Assembly (NCBI RefSeq): GCF_037027445.1
Contig: NZ_JBANDL010000002.1
Coordinates: forward strand, 186,001-250,000
Length of the DNA stretch: 64,000 nt
Reading direction: 5' to 3'
Source of the DNA: Lysobacter firmicutimachus
Lineage (GTDB): Bacteria > Pseudomonadota > Gammaproteobacteria > Xanthomonadales > Xanthomonadaceae
The notes beneath the pieces were generated by a model. The model saw nothing but the letters and a program-made list of their open reading frames with translations, ran no database searches and was not told where the DNA came from. Both the position numbers and the translations under genes were made by a program. Below, piece by piece: positions 47,964-57,010 of the stretch (positions are counted from its first letter, which is position 1; each line of letters opens with the position of its first letter).

Positions 47964-48822
47964 CGGCGCGGCTTCCGTGCGAGAGCCAGCGCGAGCCGGC
48001 GTTGATCGCGACCAGGCACAGGAACGACATCAGCAGCAGCAAGGTCGCCAGCACGATCGCCGCGGTCACCCCGCCTTCCTCTTCCAGGCGGATGGTGATC
48101 AGCAGCGGCGCGATCTCGGTCTTCATCGGCAGGTTGCCGGCGATGAAGATCACCGAGCCGAACTCGCCCAGGCCGCGGGCGAAGGCGAGCGAGAACCCGG
48201 TCAGCAGCGCCGGCAACAGCTCGGGCAGGATCACCCGGCGCAGGGTGGTCAGGCGCGAGGCGCCGAGCGAGGCGGCGGCTTCTTCCTGCTCGCGGCCCAG
48301 GGTTTCCAGCACCGGCTGCACGGTGCGCACGGCGAACGGCAGGCCGATGAAGATCAGGGCGATGACGATGCCGGTGAGGTTGTTGACCAGTTGGATGCCG
48401 AACGGCTGCAGCAGGCCGCCGACCCAGCCGTTCTGGCCGTAGATCGCCGCCAGGGTGATGCCGGCGACCGCGGTCGGTAATGCGAAGGGCAGGTCGACCA
48501 GGGCGTCGAGCAGGCGCCGGCCGGGGAAGCGGTAACGCACCAGCACCCAGGCCACCACCGCGCCGAACACCAGCGCGATCAGGGCGGCGACGAAGGCGGT
48601 GCCGAAGCTGACCTTGAGCGAGGCGACCACGCGCGGGTCGGAAATCGCGCGCAGCCAGCCGGCCAGGCCGAGGCCGCCGGAGCGCAGCACCAGGGCGGCC
48701 AGCGGCAACAGCACCACGACCCCCAGCCAGGTCAGGCCGAGGCCCAGGCCGAGGCCGAAGCCGGGGAGCGGCTTGCGCCAACGCGTGGCGGAAGCCGGCA
48801 GGGTCAACGCGTGCTCGCTCAT
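47956..48822 (-). CDS. cysT: Sulfate ABC transporter permease CysT (CysU)
   Basis: A 288-residue permease, six TM segments, with the EAA loop EQEEAAASLGASRLTTLRRV and the conserved GLGEFGSVIFIAGNLPMKTE. It forms the channel with CysW. It starts a three-gene set (cysT-cysW-cysA) that is separated by 439 bases from the sulfate-binding-protein gene upstream. Confidence 0.94.
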   Translation of the reverse strand: MSEHALTLPASATRWRKPLPGFGLGLGLGLTWLGVVVLLPLAALVLRSGGLGLAGWLRAISDPRVVASLKVSFGTAFVAALIALVFGAVVAWVLVRYRFPGRRLLDALVDLPFALPTAVAGITLAAIYGQNGWVGGLLQPFGIQLVNNLTGIVIALIFIGLPFAVRTVQPVLETLGREQEEAAASLGASRLTTLRRVILPELLPALLTGFSLAFARGLGEFGSVIFIAGNLPMKTEIAPLLITIRLEEEGGVTAAIVLATLLLLMSFLCLVAINAGSRWLSHGSRADG

Positions 48823-49261
48823 GTGGCGGTGGGCGGCCGGTGGCGGGGGACAGAGGGGTGTGACGCTATCGTGGGTTTGCGGTCCTGGGGAAATGCGCGT
48901 TGGTTGTTAGCTAGTGCGCGATGGCGATATCGGGCCGGGCCACGATGACCGCCGACGGGTTCGCGGGCGGTGAACGCGGGCCCGGAGACGGGGCGGCGGC
49001 GAACCGGACCGGACCGGACCGCCGGCAGGGAGCGATCAGTCCCCCGATCGCCGGGGACAGGAGCAACGCAAACCGAGATCGCCATGCCCGGAACTCGTCG
49101 CGTCGGCTGGCCGCCCCCTGTAGGAGCGGCGCAAGCCGCGACCGCACTGCATCCGTCTCGCGTCGTCCGTGTCCGAAGGCTGCGAAGCCACGTGGCCGCC
49201 CCTAAGTGGGGGGGCGAGGGCGGTGGATCAAGCGCGCTTGCCCCCCGCCGCCCCAGCGCGA
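48823..49261. other. Gap between sbp and cysT with a REP element
   Basis: 439 bases with no supported gene. A lone GTAG-type REP (TGTAGGAGCGGCGCAAGCCG) starts at 49119. The REP and GC-rich surroundings may separate transcription or mRNA stability of sbp from cysTWA; a second promoter for cysT may lie near 48840-48900 but was not resolved. Confidence 0.5.
49119..49145 (+). repeat. Single GTAG-type REP element
   Basis: A full-length copy with a GCAA loop in the stem (GCGGCGCAAGCCGC). Unlike the other four sites it has no inverted partner within 200 bases. It lies in the sbp-cysT gap. Confidence 0.75.
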
Positions 49262-50278
49262 TCACTTCGGCAGATAGATCTTGTCGAAGAACCCGCCGTC
49301 GGAGAAATGCGCGGCCTGGGCCTTCTTCCAGCCGCCGAAGGCGTTGTCGATGGTCACCTGCTTGACCGCCGGGAACTTGGCCAGCTCCGCCGCCGGCACT
49401 TTGTCCGGCTCGGCGGGGCGATAGCCGTGCTTGGCCGCCAGGCGTTGGCCTTGCGGGGTGTAGAGGAAACGCAGATAGGCCTCGGCCTGCTTGCGCGTGC
49501 CGTGCTTGTCGACGTTCTTGTCGACCCAGGCCACCGGCGGCTCGGCCTTGATGCTCAGGCTCGGCACGACGATCTCGAACTGGTTGCGGCTGGCCGGTTC
49601 CTGCAAGGTCAGCAGGGCCTCGTTTTCCCAGGCCAGCAGCACGTCGCCGATCTTGCGGTCGACGAACGTGGTGGTCGAGCCGCGTGCGCCGGTGTCGAGC
49701 ACGGGCACGTTCTTGAACAAGCGGGTCAGATAGTCGACCACCTTGCCGCCGTCGCGGTACTGGGTCGAGGCCCAGGCCCAGGCGGCGAGGTAGTTCCAGC
49801 GCGCGCCGCCGGAGGTCTTGGGATTGGGGGTGATCACCGACACGCCCGGCTTGGCCAGGTCGTCCCAGTCCTTGATGCCCTTCGGGTTGCCCTTGCGCAC
49901 CAGGAACACGATGGTCGAGGTGTAGGGCGAGCTCTGGTGCGGCAGGCGGCTCTGCCAGTTGGCCGGCAATTGCTTGGCGTTGGCGATGGTGTCGATGTCG
50001 CCGGCCAGGGCCAGGGTCACCACGTCGGCCTCCAGGCCGTCGACCACCGCGCGCGCCTGCTTGCCCGAGCCGCCATGCGAGGCGCGCAGGTTGAGGGTTT
50101 CGCCGGTCTGCTGTTTCCATTGCGCGGCGAACACCTGGTTGACCTCGGCGTAGAACTCGCGGGTCGGGTCGTAGGACACGTTGAGCAATTCGGCGTCCTT
50201 GGCCGCGGCGGCGCCGGCGGCCAGGGCCAACGCGAGCAGGGCCCATCGCAACGGCGTCTCTCGGAAAATGTTCTTCAT
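49262..50278 (-). CDS. sbp: Periplasmic sulfate-binding protein
   Basis: A 338-residue protein with a signal peptide ([20 protein letters not shown] and onward, cleaved near AAAA|KDAEL) and the sulfate-binding family pattern: [56 protein letters not shown]. It delivers sulfate (or thiosulfate) to CysTWA. AGGA precedes the ATG. It follows the porin gene by 29 bases. Confidence 0.95.
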   Translation of the reverse strand: MKNIFRETPLRWALLALALAAGAAAAKDAELLNVSYDPTREFYAEVNQVFAAQWKQQTGETLNLRASHGGSGKQARAVVDGLEADVVTLALAGDIDTIANAKQLPANWQSRLPHQSSPYTSTIVFLVRKGNPKGIKDWDDLAKPGVSVITPNPKTSGGARWNYLAAWAWASTQYRDGGKVVDYLTRLFKNVPVLDTGARGSTTTFVDRKIGDVLLAWENEALLTLQEPASRNQFEIVVPSLSIKAEPPVAWVDKNVDKHGTRKQAEAYLRFLYTPQGQRLAAKHGYRPAEPDKVPAAELAKFPAVKQVTIDNAFGGWKKAQAAHFSDGGFFDKIYLPK

Positions 50279-50307
50279 GGTTCGGTCCTGTACGAAAGGA
50301 GGAAAAG

Positions 50308-51780
50308 TCAGAAGGCGAGTTGGGCGCGGGTGAAGAAGGCTTTTTCGTCTTCGCGGTCGCGGCCGGCGGCGGCGCCGCCGTCGAACGCGGTCTGGGTGTA
50401 GTTGGCGACCAGCTTGAGATTGCCGGTCAGGTACCAGTTCAGGCCCAAGCCCCAGGAGCGCGCCGCCGCGGCCACCGCGTTGCGGTCGGCATAACGCGGG
50501 AACGCGGCCTCGTCGATCTCCAGGCGGCCGTAGCGCGCGACCAGTTCGAACGCGCCCCAGCCTGCGCCACCGACCGTAAAAGGTTGGTTAGGCCGGGCCA
50601 CGCCCTTGTAGCCCGCGTCTTCGCCGGTGAGCACGTAGCCGGCGGTGACCTGCCAGGCGCGGTGGTCGAGTTCGCCGGCGAAGGCGCCGTTGCGCACTTC
50701 CTGGCTGGAGCCGACGTATTCGCCGATCACGCCGAAGGCGTTGCGATAGAACCACGCCTGCGGCGACCAGCGGCTGTGCGCGCCGTCGGCCAGCACCGCG
50801 CTGCGGTAATTGAAGAACTGCACCTGGCCGGGCGTGCGGTAACGCGGCAAGGCGTTGTTGCCGCCGCCGCGCTTGTCGCCGCGGCTGCCGGCGAGGCCGA
50901 AGCCCAACCCCGACAGCGCGCCGCCGTCGTTCTTCCACGGTTCGACGAACACCCGCCCGGCCAGTTCGAACTCGTTGTCGGGATTGACCGTCGGGCTGTC
51001 GCGGCCGTCGACCGCGCCGTTGAACACGCCCAGGGCGTACGACACGGTGGCGCCGGCGAGTTCGCCCTGCAGCTGCACGCCGAGGTCGCGGTTCGGGGTC
51101 AGCTCCGAGGCCAGGCCGAGCTCGATCAGCGCATTGGAGCCGCTGGACTGCAGCCGTTCCAGGCCGACCGGGCTTTTGAACTTGCCGATCCGCACGCTCG
51201 CGCGCGGATCGAACTTGAGGTCCAGGTAGGCGTCGTTGACCGTCGCGCTGTCGCCGGCGAATTCGGGCGTCAGGCGGAAGCCGACCAGCGAACCCCAGGT
51301 GCCTTCCAGGGTCGGCTGGATGCGCCGGAACAGGAACGTGTCGTTTTGCGGCGAGCGCTCGTCGCCGATGAAGAAGCGGCCGTCGGCCTGGACCAGCGCC
51401 TTGAGCTTGACCTCGACGTCGCCGGGCGGCGGCGATTTGATCGCCAGGCCCTTGCTTGCGCTCAGCGACACGCTTGGCGTGCTCGCGGCCTTGGCCGCGG
51501 CCTCTTCGGCCTGCAGCTCCAGCTTGCGTTCGATGATCCGCAAGCGCTGGTCGAGTTCGGCCAGGCTGCCGCTGTCGGCCGAGGCGCCGGCGATCGCGCC
51601 GCCGCCGCCGAGGCGTTGCTCGATCGCGCGCAGGCGCTCGGCCAGCGCCTGGACCGTGAGTTCGCCGGCGGGCGGCGGCGTTTGCGCTTGCGTCGGCAGC
51701 GCCAGGGCGCAGGCGATCGCGCCGCACAGCCAGACGGTCGCGGCGCGGGCCGCATGCGGAGGTCGAACCCGGATATGCAT
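50308..51780 (-). CDS. OprO/OprP-family outer-membrane porin
   Basis: A 490-residue protein with a signal peptide ending near LPTQAQ (residue 33), a coiled coil of about 50 residues ([20 protein letters not shown]), and a beta-barrel domain of the phosphate-selective porin O/P family, ending in a terminal Phe (RAQLAF). Given that it is placed between the Rrf2-YezD pair and sbp, it likely passes sulfate or organosulfur anions across the outer membrane; the family assignment alone would suggest phosphate. Confidence 0.85.
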   Translation of the reverse strand: MHIRVRPPHAARAATVWLCGAIACALALPTQAQTPPPAGELTVQALAERLRAIEQRLGGGGAIAGASADSGSLAELDQRLRIIERKLELQAEEAAAKAASTPSVSLSASKGLAIKSPPPGDVEVKLKALVQADGRFFIGDERSPQNDTFLFRRIQPTLEGTWGSLVGFRLTPEFAGDSATVNDAYLDLKFDPRASVRIGKFKSPVGLERLQSSGSNALIELGLASELTPNRDLGVQLQGELAGATVSYALGVFNGAVDGRDSPTVNPDNEFELAGRVFVEPWKNDGGALSGLGFGLAGSRGDKRGGGNNALPRYRTPGQVQFFNYRSAVLADGAHSRWSPQAWFYRNAFGVIGEYVGSSQEVRNGAFAGELDHRAWQVTAGYVLTGEDAGYKGVARPNQPFTVGGAGWGAFELVARYGRLEIDEAAFPRYADRNAVAAAARSWGLGLNWYLTGNLKLVANYTQTAFDGGAAAGRDREDEKAFFTRAQLAF

Positions 51781-51959
51781 GATGTGCTCCTACGAACGGG
51801 CGGAACGGTGAGACGATCCGGGTGGCGCGGAAACGCGGTGGAGGTGGCGTGATGCATCGGCCCGGTCGCGGCCGCGCCTGCGCGCGTTGGCAGGAGGGCA
51901 ACCCGGCCGTTCGGCGTCGCCCGCCGCCGGCCCCGGATCGGCGGCGAAGTCGGCGCGGC

Positions 51960-52211
51960 TCAGTCCCAGGATTCGGCCGCGGCCGCGACCGGCAGGCGCT
52001 GACTGCGGACGATCTCGACGATCCGCGCCTGACTGACCCGCACTTCGATCCGGCCCTCTTCCAGCCCGCGCAAAGCCTGCAGCAGGGCGAACTCGGTATC
52101 GCTGAGGTTGACGATGTTGATGTCCGGTTCGCGGTCGCGGGGCGCGGTCGCGGCTCTGTCCGCGCGCCGTGCGGCGCTGCGTTTTCCGGCCTCCGCCGCG
52201 TTGCGGTTCAC
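51960..52211 (-). CDS. YezD-like small protein (DUF2292)
   Basis: An 83-residue protein. A basic Ala/Arg-rich N terminus is followed by the DUF2292 core LLQALRGLEEGRIEVRVSQ and IVEIVRSQRL. Members such as Bacillus YezD appear in sulfur-starvation regulons; the activity is not known. GTG at 52211 is the start, overlapping the rrf2 stop (GTGA), so the two are co-translated. Confidence 0.8.
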   Translation of the reverse strand: MNRNAAEAGKRSAARRADRAATAPRDREPDINIVNLSDTEFALLQALRGLEEGRIEVRVSQARIVEIVRSQRLPVAAAAESWD

Positions 52212-52687
52212 CGGGCGTCTCCTTCCAGGTTGAGCAACGTCGGCGTCGACGACGCGCGGGCGAATTCGGCCAGGCTGCGTCGATCGAGCACGTCGGAAAT
52301 GGCGTCGCGCGCCTCGCGCATCAGCGCGCGCAGGGTGCAGCCGTCGGGGTCGCGGCAGTCGGAGCAGGGCCGGTAGGCGCTGACGCTGGCGCACAACACC
52401 GCGGCCAGCGGTCCGTCGATGGCGCGGATCAGGTCGCCGACCATGATGTGCTCGGGCGGCCGGGCCAGCGTATGGCCGCCCTTTTGCCCGCGCCGGCTGT
52501 CGATGAAGCCGGCCTCGCGCAGGTCGACCAGGATCGACTCCAGGAACTTGCCCGGCGCGCCGCTGTGTTGGGCGATGGTGCGGGCCTGCAGGCGCGGGCC
52601 GTCGGCGCGATCCGCCCCGGGCCGGCCGTGGGCGCGCGCCAGCGCGCACATCGCGCGCAGGGCGTACTTGGCCTTCATCGTCAGCAT
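52208..52687 (-). CDS. Rrf2-family transcriptional regulator with a four-cysteine cluster
   Basis: A 159-residue regulator. The N-terminal winged helix (MKAKYALRAMCALARA ... GAPGKFLESILVDLREAGFI) and SRRGQKGGHTLARP wing are typical of Rrf2 (CymR, IscR, NsrR). Cys99, Cys108, Cys111 and Cys117 form a CX8CX2CX5C set in the loop where other members bind an iron-sulfur cluster. It heads the sulfate-uptake block, so control of sulfur assimilation by cysteine or Fe-S status is likely. GGAGA lies before the ATG at 52687; ATG at 52678 is possible. Confidence 0.85.
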   Translation of the reverse strand: MLTMKAKYALRAMCALARAHGRPGADRADGPRLQARTIAQHSGAPGKFLESILVDLREAGFIDSRRGQKGGHTLARPPEHIMVGDLIRAIDGPLAAVLCASVSAYRPCSDCRDPDGCTLRALMREARDAISDVLDRRSLAEFARASSTPTLLNLEGDAR

Positions 52688-52711
52688 TTCCCAGTCTCCA
52701 TGTAGGAAATG
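52685..52711. promoter_or_regulatory. 7-bp inverted repeat at the Rrf2 start (candidate autoregulatory operator)
   Basis: CATTTCC at 52685-52691 is inverted as GGAAATG at 52705-52711, with a 13-base spacer. It covers the start codon and ribosome site of the rrf2 gene, a common place for self-repression. No second copy was found before cysT. Confidence 0.35.
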
Positions 52712-53199
52712 TGGCCGGGGCCGGGGGCGGAGGGAAAAGGTTTTGCCTCATCTGCATATGACGGGGCGGTATGTGGCGTGCGGGGCAGCGGGCGCGCGCT
52801 GTGCGGCCGTGTCGGATGGGCGGCGGACGTCCGTGGCGCCGGGGGCGGCGGGGATTGCGCGGTGGTCTTGGCGGCGCGGGGAAAGCCAAAAGGCCCAGCC
52901 GAAGCCGCTCCCCCCTGACCTGCCCTTTTCAACGGGGGGAGCCGCGCCGCGGCGGCTTGGGCACGCGCCGGGAACCGTGTCCTCGTCCGCGCCGAGCGGC
53001 AGCGGCTGTTCCTTGCCTTTCAAAAAGGCGGGCTAGGGGATTCGCCGTCGCTCTTGCTCCGCTCGGGAACGGCTTCGGCGATGCGCCGTGCCGACGCCGC
53101 AGAACGGCGACCGGCGGCCCCGCCGTGGCCGGACATCGGGCGGGTCGACCCCGGTCTGCGCGAGCCTGTGCGCGGACGAAGCCGTTACGATGAGCGCCA
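52712..53199. other. Intergenic stretch upstream of the peptide-permease gene
   Basis: 488 bases between divergent genes. No gene supported; in particular no peptide-binding protein or second permease. C-run/G-run palindromes like those at 7719 occur at about 52905-52940 and 53018-53042. Confidence 0.5.
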
Positions 53200-54048
53200 A
53201 TGCGTTCTCTCGCCTCGCTTCCGCCGCTCGCCCGCACCTGTCTGTCGGTTCTCGCCGTCCTTGCCGCCGTGTGTTGGCTGGCGCCCGGGATGAGCCGTTA
53301 CGGGCCGATCCTGCCCGACTGGGACGCGTTGTCGGCCGCGCCGGGCACGGCCGGGCATTGGTTCGGCACCGATGCGATCGGCCGCGACGTGTTCGCGCGC
53401 ACGCTCGCCGGCGGGCGGCTGTCGCTCGGCATCGGCTTGTTGGCCAGCGTGGTCGCGCTGGCGATCGGGCTGGGCTACGGCGCGATCGCCGGCCTGGCCG
53501 GCGGCCGCACCGAGCGCGCGATGCTGCGCGTGCTGGACGTGTTCTCGGCGCTGCCGTTCCTGCTGGTGGTGATCTTGCTGCTGACCTTGTTCGAACGCTC
53601 GCTGTGGCTGTTGCTGGTCGCGATCGGCGGCTACGTCTGGATCGACCTGGCGCGGGTCATGCGCGCCGAGGCCGCGCGCCTGCGCGAAGCGCCGTTCGTA
53701 CTCGCCGCGCAGGCGGCGGGGGCGAGCTTCGGCCAGCGCCTGCGCTGGCACGTGTTGCCGAACCTGCTGCCGCTGGCCTTCGTCTACCTCGGCCTGATCC
53801 TGCCGCAGGCCATCCTGGTCGAGAGCTTTCTCGGTTTTCTCGGCCTGTCGATCGACGAGCCGTCGTCCAGTTGGGGCGGTCTGCTCGCCGAAGGCGTGCA
53901 GGAGCTCGACAGCGCGCCGTGGACGCTGTTGTTTCCGGCCGGCTTCCTGGTGACCACGCTGGCCGCGTTCCAATTCCTCGGCGACGGCCTGCGCGACTGG
54001 CTCGACGTCAAGCGCAGCGCGCCGCGCGGCGAAGAGGCCGCGGCATGA
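53200..54048 (+). CDS. Peptide-type ABC transporter permease (DppC/YejE-like)
   Basis: A 282-residue permease with six TM segments and the N-terminal signature HWFGTDAIGRDVFAR of the OppC/DppC family, plus the EAA loop region (EAPFVLAAQAAGASFGQRL). It would be one half of a transmembrane channel for oligopeptides or nickel. The other half (DppB/OppB) and a substrate-binding protein are not in the window. Overlaps the ATPase gene (ATGA). Confidence 0.9.
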   Translation: MRSLASLPPLARTCLSVLAVLAAVCWLAPGMSRYGPILPDWDALSAAPGTAGHWFGTDAIGRDVFARTLAGGRLSLGIGLLASVVALAIGLGYGAIAGLAGGRTERAMLRVLDVFSALPFLLVVILLLTLFERSLWLLLVAIGGYVWIDLARVMRAEAARLREAPFVLAAQAAGASFGQRLRWHVLPNLLPLAFVYLGLILPQAILVESFLGFLGLSIDEPSSSWGGLLAEGVQELDSAPWTLLFPAGFLVTTLAAFQFLGDGLRDWLDVKRSAPRGEEAAA

Positions 54049-55595
54049 ACTCGGTCGCATTGCGCGGCCTGCACGTGAGCGCGAACGGCGGCGCGCGAGC
54101 GCTGCTCGGCCCGGTCGACCTGGAGTTGCACGCCGGCCAATGCCTGGGCGTGGTCGGCGAAAGCGGCAGCGGCAAAAGCCTGACCGCGCTGTCCCTGCTC
54201 GGCCTGCTGCCGCCGGGGCTGCAGGCGCGCGGCGAGCTGCGGGTCGACGGCGAAACCCTCGGCCTCGGCGGCGCGGCGCATGCGCGCCTGCGCGGCCGCG
54301 GCCTGGCCTGGGTGCCGCAGGACCCGCTGGCGGCGCTGCATCCGCTGCGCCGGGTCGGCGCGCAGCTGATCGAAACCCTGCGCACGGTACGCGGACTCGG
54401 CAAGGACGAGGCGCGGGCCCGGGCGCAGCATCTGTTCGAGCGCGTGCAATTGCCGGAGCCGGCGACGGCGTTGCAGCGCTATCCGCATCAATTCTCCGGC
54501 GGCCAGCGTCAGCGCATCGCCATCGCGCTGGCCCTGGCCACCGCGCCGCGGGCGCTGATCGCCGACGAACCGACTTCGGCGCTGGACGCGCGCATCGCCC
54601 GCGACATCCTCGATCTGCTCGACCGGCTGCGCCGCGAGGATGGCCTGGCCTTGCTGCTGATCAGCCACGACCTGCCCCTGGTCGGCGCCTACGCGCAGCG
54701 GTTGTTGGTGCTGCAGCGCGGCGTCGTGGTCGAGCAGGGCGAGGCCGCGCGCGTGTTCGCCGCGCCGGCGCAGGCCTACACGCGCGAACTGCTGGCCGCC
54801 GACCGCATCGAGGCTTTGCCGGAGGCGAGCTCGGACGCGCCGGTGTGGCTGCGCGGCGAAGGTCTGCGCATGCACTATCCGCGCGCGCCGCGGCCGGCCT
54901 TGGACGCGGTCGATATCGAGCTGCGCCGCGGCGAAGGGCTGGCGCTGGTCGGCGAAAGCGGCAGCGGCAAGAGCACGCTCGGCCGCGCCTTGCTGCGTTT
55001 GCTGCGCGGCGCGCAAGGCCGGGTCTGCGTCGACGGCGCGGATCTGGTCGGGTTGGACGCGGCCGCGCTGCGCCGCTGGCGGGCGCAGACCGGCGTGGTG
55101 TTCCAGGATCCGTATGCCTCGCTCGATCCGCGCCTGCGCGTGGCGCAGATCGTCGCCGAGCCCTTGCGCATCCACACCCGCTCGGACGCGGCGGCGCGCC
55201 GCGCGCGCGCCGCCGAGCTGCTGGCCGCGGTCGGGCTGGACGCTGCGATGCTGGACCGCTATCCGCACCAGTTCTCCGGCGGCCAGCGCCAGCGCATCGC
55301 GATCGCGCGCGCGTTGGCGACCGAGCCCAAACTGCTGGTCTGCGACGAAGCGGTGTCGGCGCTGGACGCGCACCATCGCGCCGCGATCCTCGCCCTGTTG
55401 GCGCGTCTCAAGCGCGAGCGCGGTCTGGCCCTGTTGTTCGTGACCCACGACCTGTCCGCGGCCGCGGCGGTGGCCGAGCGCATCGCCGTACTCGAAGCCG
55501 GGCGCATCGTCGAAACCGGACCCACCGCCCAGGTGCTGCGCGCGCCGCAGCACGCGCATACCCGCGCCCTGCTCGCGGCACGACCGCAGGCCTGA
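54045..55595 (+). CDS. Fused two-domain peptide ABC transporter ATPase (DppD-DppF type)
   Basis: A 516-residue protein with two complete ATPase domains. First: Walker A GESGSGKSLT, signature FSGGQRQRIA, Walker B LIADEPTSALDA. Second: Walker A GESGSGKSTLG, signature FSGGQRQRIAIARAL, Walker B LLVCDEAVSALDA, where Ala replaces the usual Pro after the catalytic Glu. The fusion is known for YejF and similar uptake systems. Energises the permease upstream, whose stop it overlaps. Confidence 0.93.
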   Translation: MNSVALRGLHVSANGGARALLGPVDLELHAGQCLGVVGESGSGKSLTALSLLGLLPPGLQARGELRVDGETLGLGGAAHARLRGRGLAWVPQDPLAALHPLRRVGAQLIETLRTVRGLGKDEARARAQHLFERVQLPEPATALQRYPHQFSGGQRQRIAIALALATAPRALIADEPTSALDARIARDILDLLDRLRREDGLALLLISHDLPLVGAYAQRLLVLQRGVVVEQGEAARVFAAPAQAYTRELLAADRIEALPEASSDAPVWLRGEGLRMHYPRAPRPALDAVDIELRRGEGLALVGESGSGKSTLGRALLRLLRGAQGRVCVDGADLVGLDAAALRRWRAQTGVVFQDPYASLDPRLRVAQIVAEPLRIHTRSDAAARRARAAELLAAVGLDAAMLDRYPHQFSGGQRQRIAIARALATEPKLLVCDEAVSALDAHHRAAILALLARLKRERGLALLFVTHDLSAAAAVAERIAVLEAGRIVETGPTAQVLRAPQHAHTRALLAARPQA

Positions 55596-55643
55596 CGCTG
55601 GGATCGGCGCGCGTGCGCCGATGCGGCGTCTATCCGGCGGCGT

Positions 55644-55892
55644 TCAGATGAAACCGCCGCCGAGGCCGAGCCGGACCACGCCGACCAAGATGGCGATGCC
55701 GTTGAGCCACAGCCCGGCCTTGGCGCGGGCGTTGTGCTCGCTGCGGGTGAACAGCAGGCCGATCGCGGCGATCACCGCGCCGATCGCGGCGAACGGGATC
55801 ATGAACCAGTTGCCCCAGCCCAGGAACGGGATCAGGGCGGCGATCATCCACAGCACGGCGACGATGCCCCAGAGCAGACTGATCAAACCCAT
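55644..55892 (-). CDS. Unknown small membrane protein
   Basis: An 82-residue protein with three hydrophobic segments (LLWGIVAVLWMIAALIPFLG, FMIPFAAIGAVIAAIGLLF, LWLNGIAILVGVVRLGLGG). No family recognised beyond general small membrane proteins. The start at 55892 has GGAG eight bases upstream; a Met 33 bases earlier is less well placed. It lies between the ATPase gene and the XanB2-like gene, transcribed leftwards. Confidence 0.75.
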   Translation of the reverse strand: MGLISLLWGIVAVLWMIAALIPFLGWGNWFMIPFAAIGAVIAAIGLLFTRSEHNARAKAGLWLNGIAILVGVVRLGLGGGFI

Positions 55893-55990
55893 CGACGTGG
55901 CTCCGCAAGCGGCCGGATCGGCCATGCCTGCAACGTAATGTCTGTCCGGACGATTGCAAGTGCCGCAGGTCGGCGTGACCGACGGCGCGC

Positions 55991-57010
55991 TCAGCCGCCG
56001 TGCACGCCGTCGATCTCGACCCGCAGCTCGTGGCGGCAGATCGCCGCGTGCACCAGAATCCGCGGCACGCGCTCGCCGAAGCGCCGGTCCAGCGCTTCGG
56101 CCACCGGCGCCATGTCCTCGGCGTCGCGCACGTAGACCTTCAGTCGGGTGCCGGCGCCGAACGCGGCCGGCAACTGCGGCCGGCGCTGGCGCGCCGCCGC
56201 GAGCAGGCTGTCGAAATTGGCCAGGGTTTCCTCGAGCTGGGCCAGCACCGAGTCGGCGTGGCGCGACTCGTGGCCGACCACCGCCGCGGTGCCCGACAGC
56301 AGCAGCGGCATCGCCGCCGGCTGCGGCGGCAGCATCGCCCGGGCGAAACTTGGCGATTGCGGACCGTATTGGCGCGGGTAGCGGTAGGCGCTGACCTGGC
56401 GCGGATTCTCCAGCGGCGTACCGGCGCTGCGCGCGGCCAGCCAGTAGACCTGCAGCCGGCGCGCGCCGTCGACGCGGCCGATCGCGGTCGCCGCCGGCAG
56501 CTGCGCGGTGTCGAAGTCGCCCAGTCCGCGCGCGCGGCCGACGCAGAACACGCGATAACGTTCTTCGTCGCCGTGACCGAGGGTGATGCCGTCGAGGTAG
56601 TTCCAGATCCGCAGCAAATGCGGATAGCCGCGCTCGGCGGTGAAGGCGAGCAGCTTGCGGTACAGGTACTCGGCGGCGCGCGCGATCTCGCCGTTGGCGG
56701 CTTCGCCCGGCAGCGGCTCGGGTTCGTCGAACTCGATCACGCCGAACTGCAGCGCGCCGTCCTCGGACCAGGCCAGGTCGCCGTCGCGGCCCTTGCTGAC
56801 CGGGCCGGTGCCGCGCCAGCGCTCCAGGCGGGCGTCGCCGAACGGCTCCAAGGCCACGCGCAGGTAACGCGGATCGTCGTGATGCGGGGCGCCCCCGCCG
56901 AAGCCGAACACCGCCAGGGTGTCGTCCTGCGCCAGCAGCGTCTCGGGCGCGGCGTCCAGATAGTCGACCTGCAGGCGCGGGCCGGCCAGCATCGTGGCGG
57001 CCGCGCTCAC
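55991..57010 (-). CDS. xanB2: XanB2-like chorismatase (hydroxybenzoate synthase)
   Basis: A 339-residue enzyme of the FkbO/Hyg5/XanB2 group. An N-terminal region and a C-terminal RidA-like domain are seen, with conserved YLYRKLLAFTAERGYPHLLR, IWNYLDGI, and the C-terminal RDAEDMAPVAEAL and ILVHAAICRHELRVEIDG. In Xanthomonas XanB2 cleaves chorismate to 3- and 4-hydroxybenzoate, for pigment and ubiquinone; in Lysobacter the homologue also makes a diffusible factor. GTG at 57010 overlaps the halogenase stop (GTGA); ATG at 56992 is the alternative. Confidence 0.88.
   Translation of the reverse strand: MSAAATMLAGPRLQVDYLDAAPETLLAQDDTLAVFGFGGGAPHHDDPRYLRVALEPFGDARLERWRGTGPVSKGRDGDLAWSEDGALQFGVIEFDEPEPLPGEAANGEIARAAEYLYRKLLAFTAERGYPHLLRIWNYLDGITLGHGDEERYRVFCVGRARGLGDFDTAQLPAATAIGRVDGARRLQVYWLAARSAGTPLENPRQVSAYRYPRQYGPQSPSFARAMLPPQPAAMPLLLSGTAAVVGHESRHADSVLAQLEETLANFDSLLAAARQRRPQLPAAFGAGTRLKVYVRDAEDMAPVAEALDRRFGERVPRILVHAAICRHELRVEIDGVHGG

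Noticed and set aside
50308..51780. Phosphate-starvation porin
   Set aside because: Family name suggests phosphate, but all neighbours are sulfate-uptake genes and no pst/pho genes are present. Kept as OprO/OprP family with likely sulfate role.
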